Shown here in pieces: positions 1-7,122 of a DNA stretch of 9,760 nucleotides. The notes beneath the pieces were generated by a model. That model was not told the DNA's origin. It saw nothing but the letters and a program-made list of their open reading frames with translations, and did no database searches. The translations under genes were made by a program, and so were the position numbers. The stretch spans positions 1 to 9,760 of the forward strand of contig JBDTRY010000139.1 in NCBI GenBank assembly GCA_039931435.1. The letters are read 5' to 3'. How positions within the stretch are numbered: position 1 is the stretch's first letter; each line of letters starts with the position of its first letter. This stretch comes from JBDTRY01 sp039931435 (lineage in GTDB: Bacteria; Acidobacteriota; Thermoanaerobaculia; Gp7-AA8).

Positions 1-1886
1 GGCGGGAGAAGACCCTCGGAGGGAGTTGCCAGATAGGTCGAAGTCCAGGCGCGCGTGGTAGCAGGGAACGGTGGAAGCACTCCGCCAGCCCCGGCGGGTC
101 CGTTCAACGCCAGATCGGTCTCGCCGGAAGTACCGCTGGCTACGCTGTAGATGTTCCAGCGCCCTTGCTGGAAAACGGAAAACATCAGCCGGCCGGTATC
201 CTTGGAGACCGAGAGCGCCGGGGACAGCTCGGTGATGCCGGTGACACCCGTACTCACTTTGGTCAGGCGCTGAATGGCGCCGGATGAGAACGAATAGCGG
301 AACACGTCCGACACGCCACCGGGATTGCCGATGAAGTAGAGAGATCCGCCATCGGGCGAATACTGCGGATTGATGTCTTTGGCGTCGTTGAACAGTGGCA
401 GACGAGAGACTTTTCCGCTGGCTACGTCGATCGTGGAAATTCCCACCGGACCGTAACTCAACGCTCCAAGGTCGGTGGCGGGGCCGCGGTCGGAGGCGAA
501 GGCGATGGTCTGGCCATCGGGCGACCAGGCCGGTTGAAAGTCGCCGAAGTGATCGTTCATCAGGCGTCGTGTTGTTTTCGACTGCAGGTCGTAAATGTAG
601 ATATCGGTGACCCCTCCGCTTTCGCCGGAGAAGGCTATGGATCGTCCGTCGGGTGACCAGGCGGGGTCCGTCATGGATTTCGCATCGGGGACGCTGATGC
701 GTTGCTCGATCGAACGGGAATCGACGTCGACGATGGCCAGACGGTTGTCACCCCGTTCCGTGACGATGAAGGCGAACTTCCTGCCGTCAGGGGACCAGGT
801 GCCTGACGAGTCGATGAAGCGCAAGGCATCGATATGCGGGTTGGCGTCGGCAGCGGTGAGTTTCGCAATTACGTGCCCGGTCTGCGCATCGGCGAGATAA
901 AGACCTACCGAAAAAAGATCGCGCGTGGAAAGGAAGGCTACGGTCCGTCCGTCGGGACTGACAACGGGAGCGATGTTGAGATCCGCGCCGGTGTTGTCCC
1001 GCCCGAGGATTGGAGAACCCATCTGCGCGCCGTTCCATCGCGCTGCCAGAACCGGCTGATAAAGCTGGCTGGCCGCCGCGTGCCATTCACGAAAAAGCTG
1101 CTCGGAGGGGATGCCCAACGTTCGGCGGAAGGCGTCATCGAGTCCGTTCACCCCGGCATTCAGGAAGAGGCGCACGGCCATGTCATCGCCGTACTTTCCG
1201 CCGATATAGGCCCAGAGCGCCTGACCGAACTGGTAGGGAGAAAGTCGCGGGTCGCGGTTCAGTTTTTTCAGGCCGGGCAGTTTGTCGTTGATCACCGCAT
1301 CGCGAAGCCACATCGCAGTCTGCGGATCGTCCCGTCCCTGGGACAGGTATTCTGCCAGACCCTCAACCATCCACAGCGGCAGTTCCTCGAGGCCGACTCC
1401 CCGTTGCTGTCCCTGGTTGTGGCCCTGGCGTCTGCTGGCGGCGATATCGAACTGGAAAACGTGCACCAGCTCGTGCCCGAGAACGTGGTCGGTCTCGGCA
1501 TAGGACGCGGTTAGAGGGAGGACGACGCGATTCTGAAATGCATCCGTGAATCCGCCCGTGCCCTCGCCAACCTGACCCCCGGTGGTGGTGGTCTGCTGGA
1601 AGTCGGCCTGATTGGCGTACAGGACGATGGGCTTGCGCCTGAAGCTGTGGTTGAAGACGGTCGATAGCCGTGTGTACCAGCGCTCGGCCATGCGTCCCAC
1701 ATCGTGGACTACCGGCTCTTCGTCGGCGTAGTAGTAAATGTCGAAGTGCTCAGTGCGCAGAGTTCGAAACTTGAAGTTTTCCCACTGCACCTTGTTGCGC
1801 CCGAAGTATTGAGCCTGAAGATCGGTGGTGAGGAAGGTGAAGACCAATGCCACGGAAAGCACAAGCACGGTGCGGACGGTTTTCAT
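1..1886 (-). CDS. Secreted gluzincin-type metallopeptidase with PD40/TolB-like beta-propeller (3' end outside window)
   Basis: This gene reads on the minus strand from ATG at 1886 and stays open for 628 codons to the window edge, so its C-terminus is missing. Residues 1-25 are a signal peptide (MKTVRT, then a hydrophobic stretch, cleavage after LQA), so the product is exported. The peptidase part follows at about 35-280: HELVH at 138-142 is the zinc-binding HExxH motif with catalytic Glu139, and EGLAEY at 175-180 supplies a probable third zinc ligand, as in MA-clan (gluzincin) families. From about 300 onward there are five SPDG blade motifs (310, 365, 411, 455, 510), typical of TolB/WD40-like PD40 propellers. 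This peptidase-plus-propeller arrangement is familiar from Acidobacteriota and related phyla; the substrate is unknown. The gene diverges from the DUF4236 gene, and a weak AGGGTG precedes the start. Family is well supported; enzymatic activity is inferred. Confidence 0.9.
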   Translation of the reverse strand, partial: MKTVRTVLVLSVALVFTFLTTDLQAQYFGRNKVQWENFKFRTLRTEHFDIYYYADEEPVVHDVGRMAERWYTRLSTVFNHSFRRKPIVLYANQADFQQTTTTGGQVGEGTGGFTDAFQNRVVLPLTASYAETDHVLGHELVHVFQFDIAASRRQGHNQGQQRGVGLEELPLWMVEGLAEYLSQGRDDPQTAMWLRDAVINDKLPGLKKLNRDPRLSPYQFGQALWAYIGGKYGDDMAVRLFLNAGVNGLDDAFRRTLGIPSEQLFREWHAAASQLYQPVLAARWNGAQMGSPILGRDNTGADLNIAPVVSPDGRTVAFLSTRDLFSVGLYLADAQTGHVIAKLTAADANPHIDALRFIDSSGTWSPDGRKFAFIVTERGDNRLAIVDVDSRSIEQRISVPDAKSMTDPAWSPDGRSIAFSGESGGVTDIYIYDLQSKTTRRLMNDHFGDFQPAWSPDGQTIAFASDRGPATDLGALSYGPVGISTIDVASGKVSRLPLFNDAKDINPQYSPDGGSLYFIGNPGGVSDVFRYSFSSGAIQRLTKVSTGVTGITELSPALSVSKDTGRLMFSVFQQGRWNIYSVASGTSGETDLALNGPAGAGGVLPPFPATTRAWTSTYLATPSEGLLP

Positions 1887-2083
1887 ATGGTCACCCTGGG
1901 AAGTGCGATGTGAGAACGATTCAATGCTTCCTCACCCTTGGAGGCGTGGGCTGAGGCCGTGCAATTTTGATTCCGATCTCTGTGGGCAGCTCTGCCCCGC
2001 CCTCTGGGGAATGGCAGCTGTTGGGTGCCGCCCGGGAAGTACCCGTTCCAGCGCTGGTGATCATTTTGCTATCCCTGGACAGG
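1887..2083. promoter_or_regulatory. Divergent intergenic region, probable promoters for both flanking genes
   Basis: This 197-bp spacer separates two outward-facing starts, so it must serve both unless the genes are read from elsewhere. No convincing -35/-10 pair could be picked on either strand. It holds a perfect inverted repeat, GGGCAG (1984-1989), CT, CTGCCC (1992-1997). The 7-mer GGCAGCT occurs at 1985-1991 and again at 2013-2019, starts 28 bp apart. Either could be an operator, but both are short and this DNA is GC-rich. An upstream extension of the plus-strand frame begins at 1967 but is probably untranslated. Confidence 0.35.
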
Positions 2084-3358
2084 ATGGCTTTCTATGTCAG
2101 CCGGAAACTGAGTCGCGGACCCATTCGATTTTCTGTCGATCATCGTCGCCCATGGAATGCGGGGGATGGTGTCGATGACCTCCGCCTGAGCACCGGCACG
2201 GACGGCCAGTTTTTACGGCTGGGCGACGAAGGTCTGTACTTTTCAGAAAGCGTCGAGCGGGGAGAACTGCAGCTGGAGCCCATCGAACACGAGTCGACCT
2301 CGCTCTGGTCGTGGATCAGGCCGGAGCGAAATCTGGCCGGGGTGCTCTCCGCGACTTCGATCGCCATCGGTCTGGTGCTGACGTTTCTGGGGATTGCAGT
2401 GCTGATGAGTAAGGGCGGCGCGGCGGCCATCTTTGAGATCGCAGTAGGTCTGGCTCTGATCATCGCTCCGGTGACGATCACCGCTCAGAAGAACCGGATC
2501 CGTCGTGCCCGGGAAGAGAAGGAGAGGGAGGAGCGGCGCGCGATCGAAGAGCGGAATCGTGAAATCGCCGGAGAGTTCGCCGAGCAGCTGAAGACGATTC
2601 CCGAGAAACACGACCCAACCACCCTGAACGATCTTCGAGCGGAACGAGCTTCGAAGGAGATTCCGTACGATGCCGTGAGCTTGCTGGCCCGGGCTGCTGT
2701 TCTCGGCGCAGCCTTCGACTCTCTCCGCCACTACGAGGCCGCCGGACCTCGCGGTATCGCCTCGGGGATCGACGAAGTTTCCAATGCGGTGGGATTGAAT
2801 CCCGATGACACCATGCAAACGAAGATCGGATTTTTTCAGACCCTGGTCTGGCACCTTCTGGCCGATGACCGGATGCACGAAGGACAGGAGAGACGGCTCA
2901 CGGAACTGCGTGAGGCACTCGGACTTCAGCCGGCAGATGTCGAGAAAGAGACGCGTGCCATCAGAGAGTTCCAGCATCTACGGGGAGTTCGCGCGGACTC
3001 GCTCCCGGTCACGGATGCCACCGTGCCGCTCAAATTTCAGGAGATCTGCTTCGAGTCCACGATCGGGAAGCTACTTCGGAATGTCGCTCGCCGGCGGCGG
3101 GCCGCGCCGGTTTGGCGCGAGGCTGGCGATGCTTCCGTCCACGTCACGTCGAAGCGGACCCTCATCACGACGAAAAAGACGATCGACATTCCCCGGGCCG
3201 ATCTGTTCGAGCTTGAAGTCGATTACGATCGAGGAATCCTGAGCATGAGTACAGGCGAGCCCAAGAGATACGACCTGGAGTTGCCGGAGCCCATTTTCAC
3301 GGCAGCGATCGCGGATATATCGCGCAAACTCCGTGACAAACCGGCTGGACTGGTCTGA
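2084..3358 (+). CDS. DUF4236-type membrane protein with coiled coil, TerB-like helical region and PH-like C-terminus
   Basis: The protein has 424 residues from ATG at 2084. An in-frame extension to 1967 exists, but residues 1-57 (MAFYVSRK..GPIRFSV..., ending LGDEGLYF) match the usual very N-terminus of DUF4236 proteins, which fixes the start. The Shine-Dalgarno is weak (GGACAGG abutting ATG). Two hydrophobic segments follow at about 84-108 and 116-134. Next is a highly charged helical stretch (about 136-172, rich in R/E/K) that should form a coiled coil. A helical region at about 199-296 contains LLADDRMHEGQERRLTELREALGL-type spacing, reminiscent of TerB. The last part, about 349-416 (VTSKRTLIT, IDIPRADLFELEVD), has the strand pattern of bacterial PH-like domains. 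The two ends probably face the cytoplasm. Function is unknown; the TerB-like and PH-like calls are inference from pattern only. Confidence 0.85.
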   Translation: MAFYVSRKLSRGPIRFSVDHRRPWNAGDGVDDLRLSTGTDGQFLRLGDEGLYFSESVERGELQLEPIEHESTSLWSWIRPERNLAGVLSATSIAIGLVLTFLGIAVLMSKGGAAAIFEIAVGLALIIAPVTITAQKNRIRRAREEKEREERRAIEERNREIAGEFAEQLKTIPEKHDPTTLNDLRAERASKEIPYDAVSLLARAAVLGAAFDSLRHYEAAGPRGIASGIDEVSNAVGLNPDDTMQTKIGFFQTLVWHLLADDRMHEGQERRLTELREALGLQPADVEKETRAIREFQHLRGVRADSLPVTDATVPLKFQEICFESTIGKLLRNVARRRRAAPVWREAGDASVHVTSKRTLITTKKTIDIPRADLFELEVDYDRGILSMSTGEPKRYDLELPEPIFTAAIADISRKLRDKPAGLV

Positions 3359-3442
3359 GTCTTTCTTCGCTGCCTGTGGCGCGACTTCCACGGTTTCCTC
3401 TGCTCGGATATGCTTCTTGCGGGCTGGTAAGGCCGGATCATG

Positions 3443-3447
3443 AGGAG
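3443..3447 (+). promoter_or_regulatory. Shine-Dalgarno AGGAG deciding a TTG start
   Basis: AGGAG at 3443-3447 lies 6 nt before TTG at 3454. It is the strongest ribosome-binding signal near this gene and selects a TTG codon. The nearby ATG at 3440 overlaps it, is in another frame and soon stops. The TTG also places a proper lipoprotein signal at the N-terminus. Confidence 0.75.
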
Positions 3448-3453
3448 TAGCCA

Positions 3454-3921
3454 TTGCAAGTTCGAACTTCAATATCCTGTCTCGCTCTCGCCGCTTCCCT
3501 TCTTTCCTCCTGTGCCACGTCTACGAACTCGGTCAAGCTCGCAGCACCTGACCTGCAGTTGATTCAGACCATGGGCCGGCCCGATCTGGCATACATGCGA
3601 GGGCCGATCTCGTTGCAATATGTGTTGCGGGTAAGGAACAACTCCAGTGAACCGATCACCCTTCGCTCTCTGCAGCTGAGCACGGTTGGGCCGGGCGCAT
3701 ATTCTCTGCGAACGGGCCACAATCCTCTGCGCAAAGAGATCCCGGCCGGCGAGACCGCTGAGATTCCCATCAGCGCCTGGGGATACACTGGCGGCGGGTT
3801 TCTGGGTTCCACCGCTCCTGTGAGCATTCGCGGAGTGGCGAGATTCGACACGCCGGAGGGTCCGATGCAGAAACTCTTTCTCCAGGACCTGGCGCAGATG
3901 GGAACGTCCGCGGGTTATTGA
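3454..3921 (+). CDS. Small predicted lipoprotein, Ig/LEA2-like beta fold possible
   Basis: The gene encodes 155 residues starting at TTG with a good AGGAG ribosome-binding site 6 nt upstream. The N-terminus is a lipoprotein signal: Arg4, a hydrophobic core, and a lipobox LSSC with the lipidated Cys at residue 20. The product should therefore be membrane-anchored and extracytoplasmic. The remainder (about 30-145) alternates short beta strands, including YVLRVRNNSSEPITLRSLQL and an IPAGETAEIPI segment. This is the kind of pattern seen in Ig-like and LEA14/WHy-like sandwiches, where a hydrophobic strand leads into an Asn-rich turn. I do not recognise the exact family. It starts 95 nt after the DUF4236 gene and ends 123 nt before the trehalose synthase, on the same strand. 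A role in envelope or water stress would fit the neighbours but is speculative. Confidence 0.8.
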   Translation: MQVRTSISCLALAASLLSSCATSTNSVKLAAPDLQLIQTMGRPDLAYMRGPISLQYVLRVRNNSSEPITLRSLQLSTVGPGAYSLRTGHNPLRKEIPAGETAEIPISAWGYTGGGFLGSTAPVSIRGVARFDTPEGPMQKLFLQDLAQMGTSAGY

Positions 3922-4044
3922 TCCCATGGGTTTGCTTCTGTGCCTCAAGGCGGAAGTCTTCGGATCGACGCTCCCTGCGGGTTGCGCAAAGGGTTCGTTG
4001 AATGTTCCGCACACACAAATCGCTCACGCCGTTTGAAAGGACTG

Positions 4045-6282
4045 ATGTCACCGGAATCGGGATTACAGCCGGCACCGTCACGGCGAGGACTCTTCGCTGA
4101 CGAGAGACTGCTTGCGACGGCGGCGATTCTCATCGTGGCCGTCCTTCTCATCGGGGGGATCTTCTGGGCCGATCGAGCGATCAGGAAGTGGCACGACCGG
4201 GATCTGAGCAGGGGTGCGGATCTGATCGCCGCTGCCATCGATCCGGAAGTCGACCGTCTCGATCCCACCGAGATGCGGCGTCGTCTGAATCTGCTGTCCG
4301 CCGATGATCGGCTGGTAGGGGTGCTGATCTGTTCCCATCGCGGATCGATCGTCAACGTCAGGCTGCAGCCCATCCTCTCCTGCGGTTCGCCTCTGGTGAG
4401 ACGGGCTCGCGACCGCGCAGGCTCACCGATTTTCATCCGCATTGCCGGTCAGGCCCTGCTGGTCAACGGATACCACGTCGGTCCGGCCGGTGCAGGCACA
4501 GTGATCGTGGTTCAGGATCGAGGGTTCATCTGGTCGCGACGTCAGATTCTGATTCGCGTGGCAGTCCTGGCAGGAATACTGGCGCTGGCCGTACTCATTC
4601 TCGCGATTTATTACGGCGCCAGACTTACGCGGCGACGGGCGGACGCTTCCATGATCGAGTCGCTTCATCGCGCCGCCCGCGGCGAAGAGGGAGCGGTTCC
4701 CGGAAATGTGGCCGGACTGCTCGACCGGCTCAATCGCGATCTTGCGCAGGTGCGCAGCGAGCGCGGGGATCTGGCCGCCGATGGACCGGCGCGCCTTCGC
4801 CGCCTGGTGACCGAACGCATGCCCGACACGCCGCTGGTCGTCGTGGCCAACCGCGAACCCTACAGCCACGTACGAGACGGTGACAAGATCCGTCTGGAAC
4901 GTCCGGCGAGTGGTCTCGTGGCCGGAGTGGAACCGCTGCTGAAGGCATGTGGAGGCGTCTGGGTCGGCCACGGAAGTGGAAGCGCCGACCGGGAGACTGC
5001 CGATGCCCGAGGACGTTTGCCGGTTCCGCCGGATCATCCTGAATACGTGCTCCGGCGGGTCTGGCTCACCCAACGCGAGGAGCAGGGCTATTACCTCGGA
5101 TTTGCCAATGAGGGTCTCTGGCCTCTCTGTCATATCGCGCACACCCGTCCCACGTTTCGGGCCGGGGACTGGGAGCAGTATCAGCGAGTGAACGACAAGT
5201 TCGCGGATGCCGCGGCTGAGGAAGCTGGCGATCACGGTCTCATCCTCGTTCAGGATTATCATTTCGGATTGCTTCCACTGGCGCTGCGGGAGCGCTCCCC
5301 CGGTGCCGTGATCAGTCTCTTCTGGCACATTCCCTGGCCCAACCAGGAAGTGGTCGGCATCTGCCCATGGACCAGCGAGTTGCTGGCGGGCATGCTCGGC
5401 GCCGACATCATCGGCTTCCACACCCGCTACCACTGCCTGAACTTCCTGGAGACCGTGGGGCGGTATTTAGAGTGCCGGGTCGCTCTGGAAACGATGTCGG
5501 TCGAGCATCAGGGACATGAGACCAAGGTCCGGCCCTACCCGATCAGCGTGCCCTGGCCCTACGCTGCCGTCGATCGATCTGAAGGCATCAAGCTGCGTAG
5601 TGAACTGGGAATTGCGTCCGACGCCAGCGTTGCTGTCGGTGTCGATCGCGCCGACTACACCAAGGGGATTCTGGAACGTCTGGTGGCGGTCGAAGCGCTG
5701 CTCGAGGAGCACCCGGAGCTGGTGGGTCGATTTGTTTTCGTGCAGATCGCTGCGCCAAGCCGGTCGAACATAAAGCGCTATCGGGACTTTGTCAGTGAGG
5801 TCGAAGAATCGGCAGCGCGACTGAACCGGAAGTTCGGCAGCGAGTCCTACAATCCGGTGATCCTGCGGGTGCGCCATCACGAACCGGAAGAGGTCCTCCG
5901 GTACTTCGCCATGGCTGATCTGGCGTTGATTACCCCACTGCACGATGGGATGAATCTCGTGGCAAAAGAGTATGTAGCTTCCTGTGCGGACGAGGATGGA
6001 GCGCTGGTGCTGAGCATCTTTGCTGGCGCATCGAAAGAGCTGGAGGCGGCTCTGCTGGTGAACCCCTACGATGCGTCCGACGTAGCCCGTGCCATTCATG
6101 AAGCGGTGACGATGCCCGCCGAAGAGCGCAGGGCGCGCATGCAGGCAATGCGGGCCGCAGTGGAAAAGAACACCATCTACGATTGGTCGGCTTCGCTCCT
6201 CGGGGACCTTGCTGAAATCTGGGAGCAGCGAAATGCCGCGTGGAGAAAGAGCGACCGTCGTACTGTGGAAGAAGTCCGCTGA
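4045..6282 (+). CDS. otsA: Membrane-anchored trehalose-6-phosphate synthase (GT20) with sensor-like N-terminal domain
   Basis: GT20 enzymes transfer glucose from UDP-glucose to glucose-6-phosphate, giving trehalose-6-phosphate. From ATG 4045 (GAAAGGA at 4035-4041, a tight 3-nt spacing) the protein has 745 residues, about 270 more than E. coli OtsA. TM1 is at about 22-45, an extracytoplasmic domain at 46-166, TM2 at 168-191, and a HAMP-like linker at about 192-262. The catalytic part starts at VVVANREP (Arg270). It keeps SGLVAG (Gly290), Trp306, LWPLCH (Trp359), QDYH (Asp404), HIPWP (His428), VDRADYTKG (Arg535, Lys540) and DGMNLVAKE (Asp634, Glu642), matching the known sugar-nucleotide and phosphate contacts. 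A GTG at 3940 could extend it by 35 residues but has no clear ribosome site. The phosphatase gene follows after 30 nt. A related glucosylglycerol-phosphate synthase activity is less likely but not excluded. Confidence 0.93.
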   Translation: MSPESGLQPAPSRRGLFADERLLATAAILIVAVLLIGGIFWADRAIRKWHDRDLSRGADLIAAAIDPEVDRLDPTEMRRRLNLLSADDRLVGVLICSHRGSIVNVRLQPILSCGSPLVRRARDRAGSPIFIRIAGQALLVNGYHVGPAGAGTVIVVQDRGFIWSRRQILIRVAVLAGILALAVLILAIYYGARLTRRRADASMIESLHRAARGEEGAVPGNVAGLLDRLNRDLAQVRSERGDLAADGPARLRRLVTERMPDTPLVVVANREPYSHVRDGDKIRLERPASGLVAGVEPLLKACGGVWVGHGSGSADRETADARGRLPVPPDHPEYVLRRVWLTQREEQGYYLGFANEGLWPLCHIAHTRPTFRAGDWEQYQRVNDKFADAAAEEAGDHGLILVQDYHFGLLPLALRERSPGAVISLFWHIPWPNQEVVGICPWTSELLAGMLGADIIGFHTRYHCLNFLETVGRYLECRVALETMSVEHQGHETKVRPYPISVPWPYAAVDRSEGIKLRSELGIASDASVAVGVDRADYTKGILERLVAVEALLEEHPELVGRFVFVQIAAPSRSNIKRYRDFVSEVEESAARLNRKFGSESYNPVILRVRHHEPEEVLRYFAMADLALITPLHDGMNLVAKEYVASCADEDGALVLSIFAGASKELEAALLVNPYDASDVARAIHEAVTMPAEERRARMQAMRAAVEKNTIYDWSASLLGDLAEIWEQRNAAWRKSDRRTVEEVR

Positions 6283-6312
6283 GATGAACGAATCTCCCGG
6301 AGGCGAATTTTT

Positions 6313-7035
6313 ATGAGCACGCGCCTTCTGCTGGCCTGCGACTTCGACGGAACGATCGCCGGGATTCAGACCAGTCCTGACCTGGTGGAACTCTATCCCC
6401 GCGCCCGGTCGCTGTTCGAGGAGGCGAACCGCCACCCGGATATCGTCGTGGCCTTCATCTCTGGACGGGATCTCGAAGACCTCCGCGGACGAACCGAAGA
6501 GATTCGTGCCTGGCGATGCGGTTCCCACGGAAGGGACATCTCCTCTCCCGACGGACTGCTGGTCGTTTCCACCGAGCCCCTCTCGGTCAACCCTGAAAAA
6601 GGGTGGTTGGTGGATGCCGCGGCTGCCGGAGTGCGCATGGAACGGAAGCGTCACGGCTTCGCCATTCACTGGCGTGAAGCGTTGTCGATCGACCGCGATC
6701 ATCCACTGATCGTGGCCTTTGCGGCTTGGGCCTCGACGGAGGGACTCCTGCTCGTGGAAGGACGCAAGGTTCTTGAAGCGACGGTTCCCGGTCCCTCCAA
6801 AGTCGATGCGCTGCGACTGCTGGCTGAGGTTACGGAGGCGGCCCGCGTCGTCTACGCCGGCGACGATCTTACCGACTTCGAGGCACTGGCCTGGGCCGCG
6901 CCGCGGGGGAAGGCCATCTTTGTCAGCAGTCCCGAGCGCAACGAAGCACTGCCACACCGTGTGCAGAGCGTCGGCTCGCTCGACGAGGTAGTGGACACAC
7001 TCTGGCTGGAGATCGACGCACCTGCTTCGGAGTAG
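6313..7035 (+). CDS. otsB: Trehalose-6-phosphate phosphatase (HAD superfamily)
   Basis: This enzyme removes phosphate from trehalose-6-phosphate to give trehalose in the cytoplasm. The 240-residue product carries all HAD motifs. Motif I is CDFDGT with nucleophile Asp10 and acid/base Asp12; motif II is FISGRD (Ser50, Arg52); motif III Lys163 lies in GPSKVDAL; motif IV is GDDLTD at 183-188. The GSHGRD segment (70-75) and the ERKRHGFAIHWRE segment (110-122) correspond to the OtsB cap and substrate region, which separates it from other HAD phosphatases. It is slightly shorter than E. coli OtsB (266). CGGAGG at 6298-6303 sits 9 nt before the ATG. It lies 30 nt downstream of the synthase, so co-transcription is nearly certain. 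The motif III context SKVDAL differs from the more common NKGxAL form. Confidence 0.93.
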   Translation: MSTRLLLACDFDGTIAGIQTSPDLVELYPRARSLFEEANRHPDIVVAFISGRDLEDLRGRTEEIRAWRCGSHGRDISSPDGLLVVSTEPLSVNPEKGWLVDAAAAGVRMERKRHGFAIHWREALSIDRDHPLIVAFAAWASTEGLLLVEGRKVLEATVPGPSKVDALRLLAEVTEAARVVYAGDDLTDFEALAWAAPRGKAIFVSSPERNEALPHRVQSVGSLDEVVDTLWLEIDAPASE

Positions 7036-7122
7036 ACAGCGCGAACCAGTCGAGGTAGAAAGAGCGGGAAACGATCCATCAGCCGGTCTATTACTGGCCA
7101 GAGAGTTTGCCTGAGGAGAGTT

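Noticed and set aside
834..1514. 226-codon plus-strand open frame
   Set aside because: Antisense to the peptidase/PD40 gene, whose zinc site and SPDG repeats are unmistakable on the other strand.
1967..2083. 39-codon upstream extension of the DUF4236 gene
   Set aside because: The DUF4236 domain characteristically begins at MAFY; the extension lacks a ribosome site and any conserved feature.
2243..2977. 244-codon minus-strand open frame
   Set aside because: Antisense to the DUF4236 gene; its translation has no family resemblance.
3940..4044. 35-codon upstream extension of the synthase from GTG
   Set aside because: No Shine-Dalgarno before the GTG. The ATG at 4045 has GAAAGGA just upstream and leaves a normal short tail before TM1.
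4423..5433. 336-codon minus-strand open frame
   Set aside because: Antisense to the synthase, spanning its periplasmic part and GT20 start; no domain, signal or ribosome site.
7083..7101. Hairpin GCCGGT/ACTGGC between otsB and the TPR gene as a terminator
   Set aside because: Only 6 bp with one G-T pair and no T-run after it, so transcription may well continue into the TPR gene.
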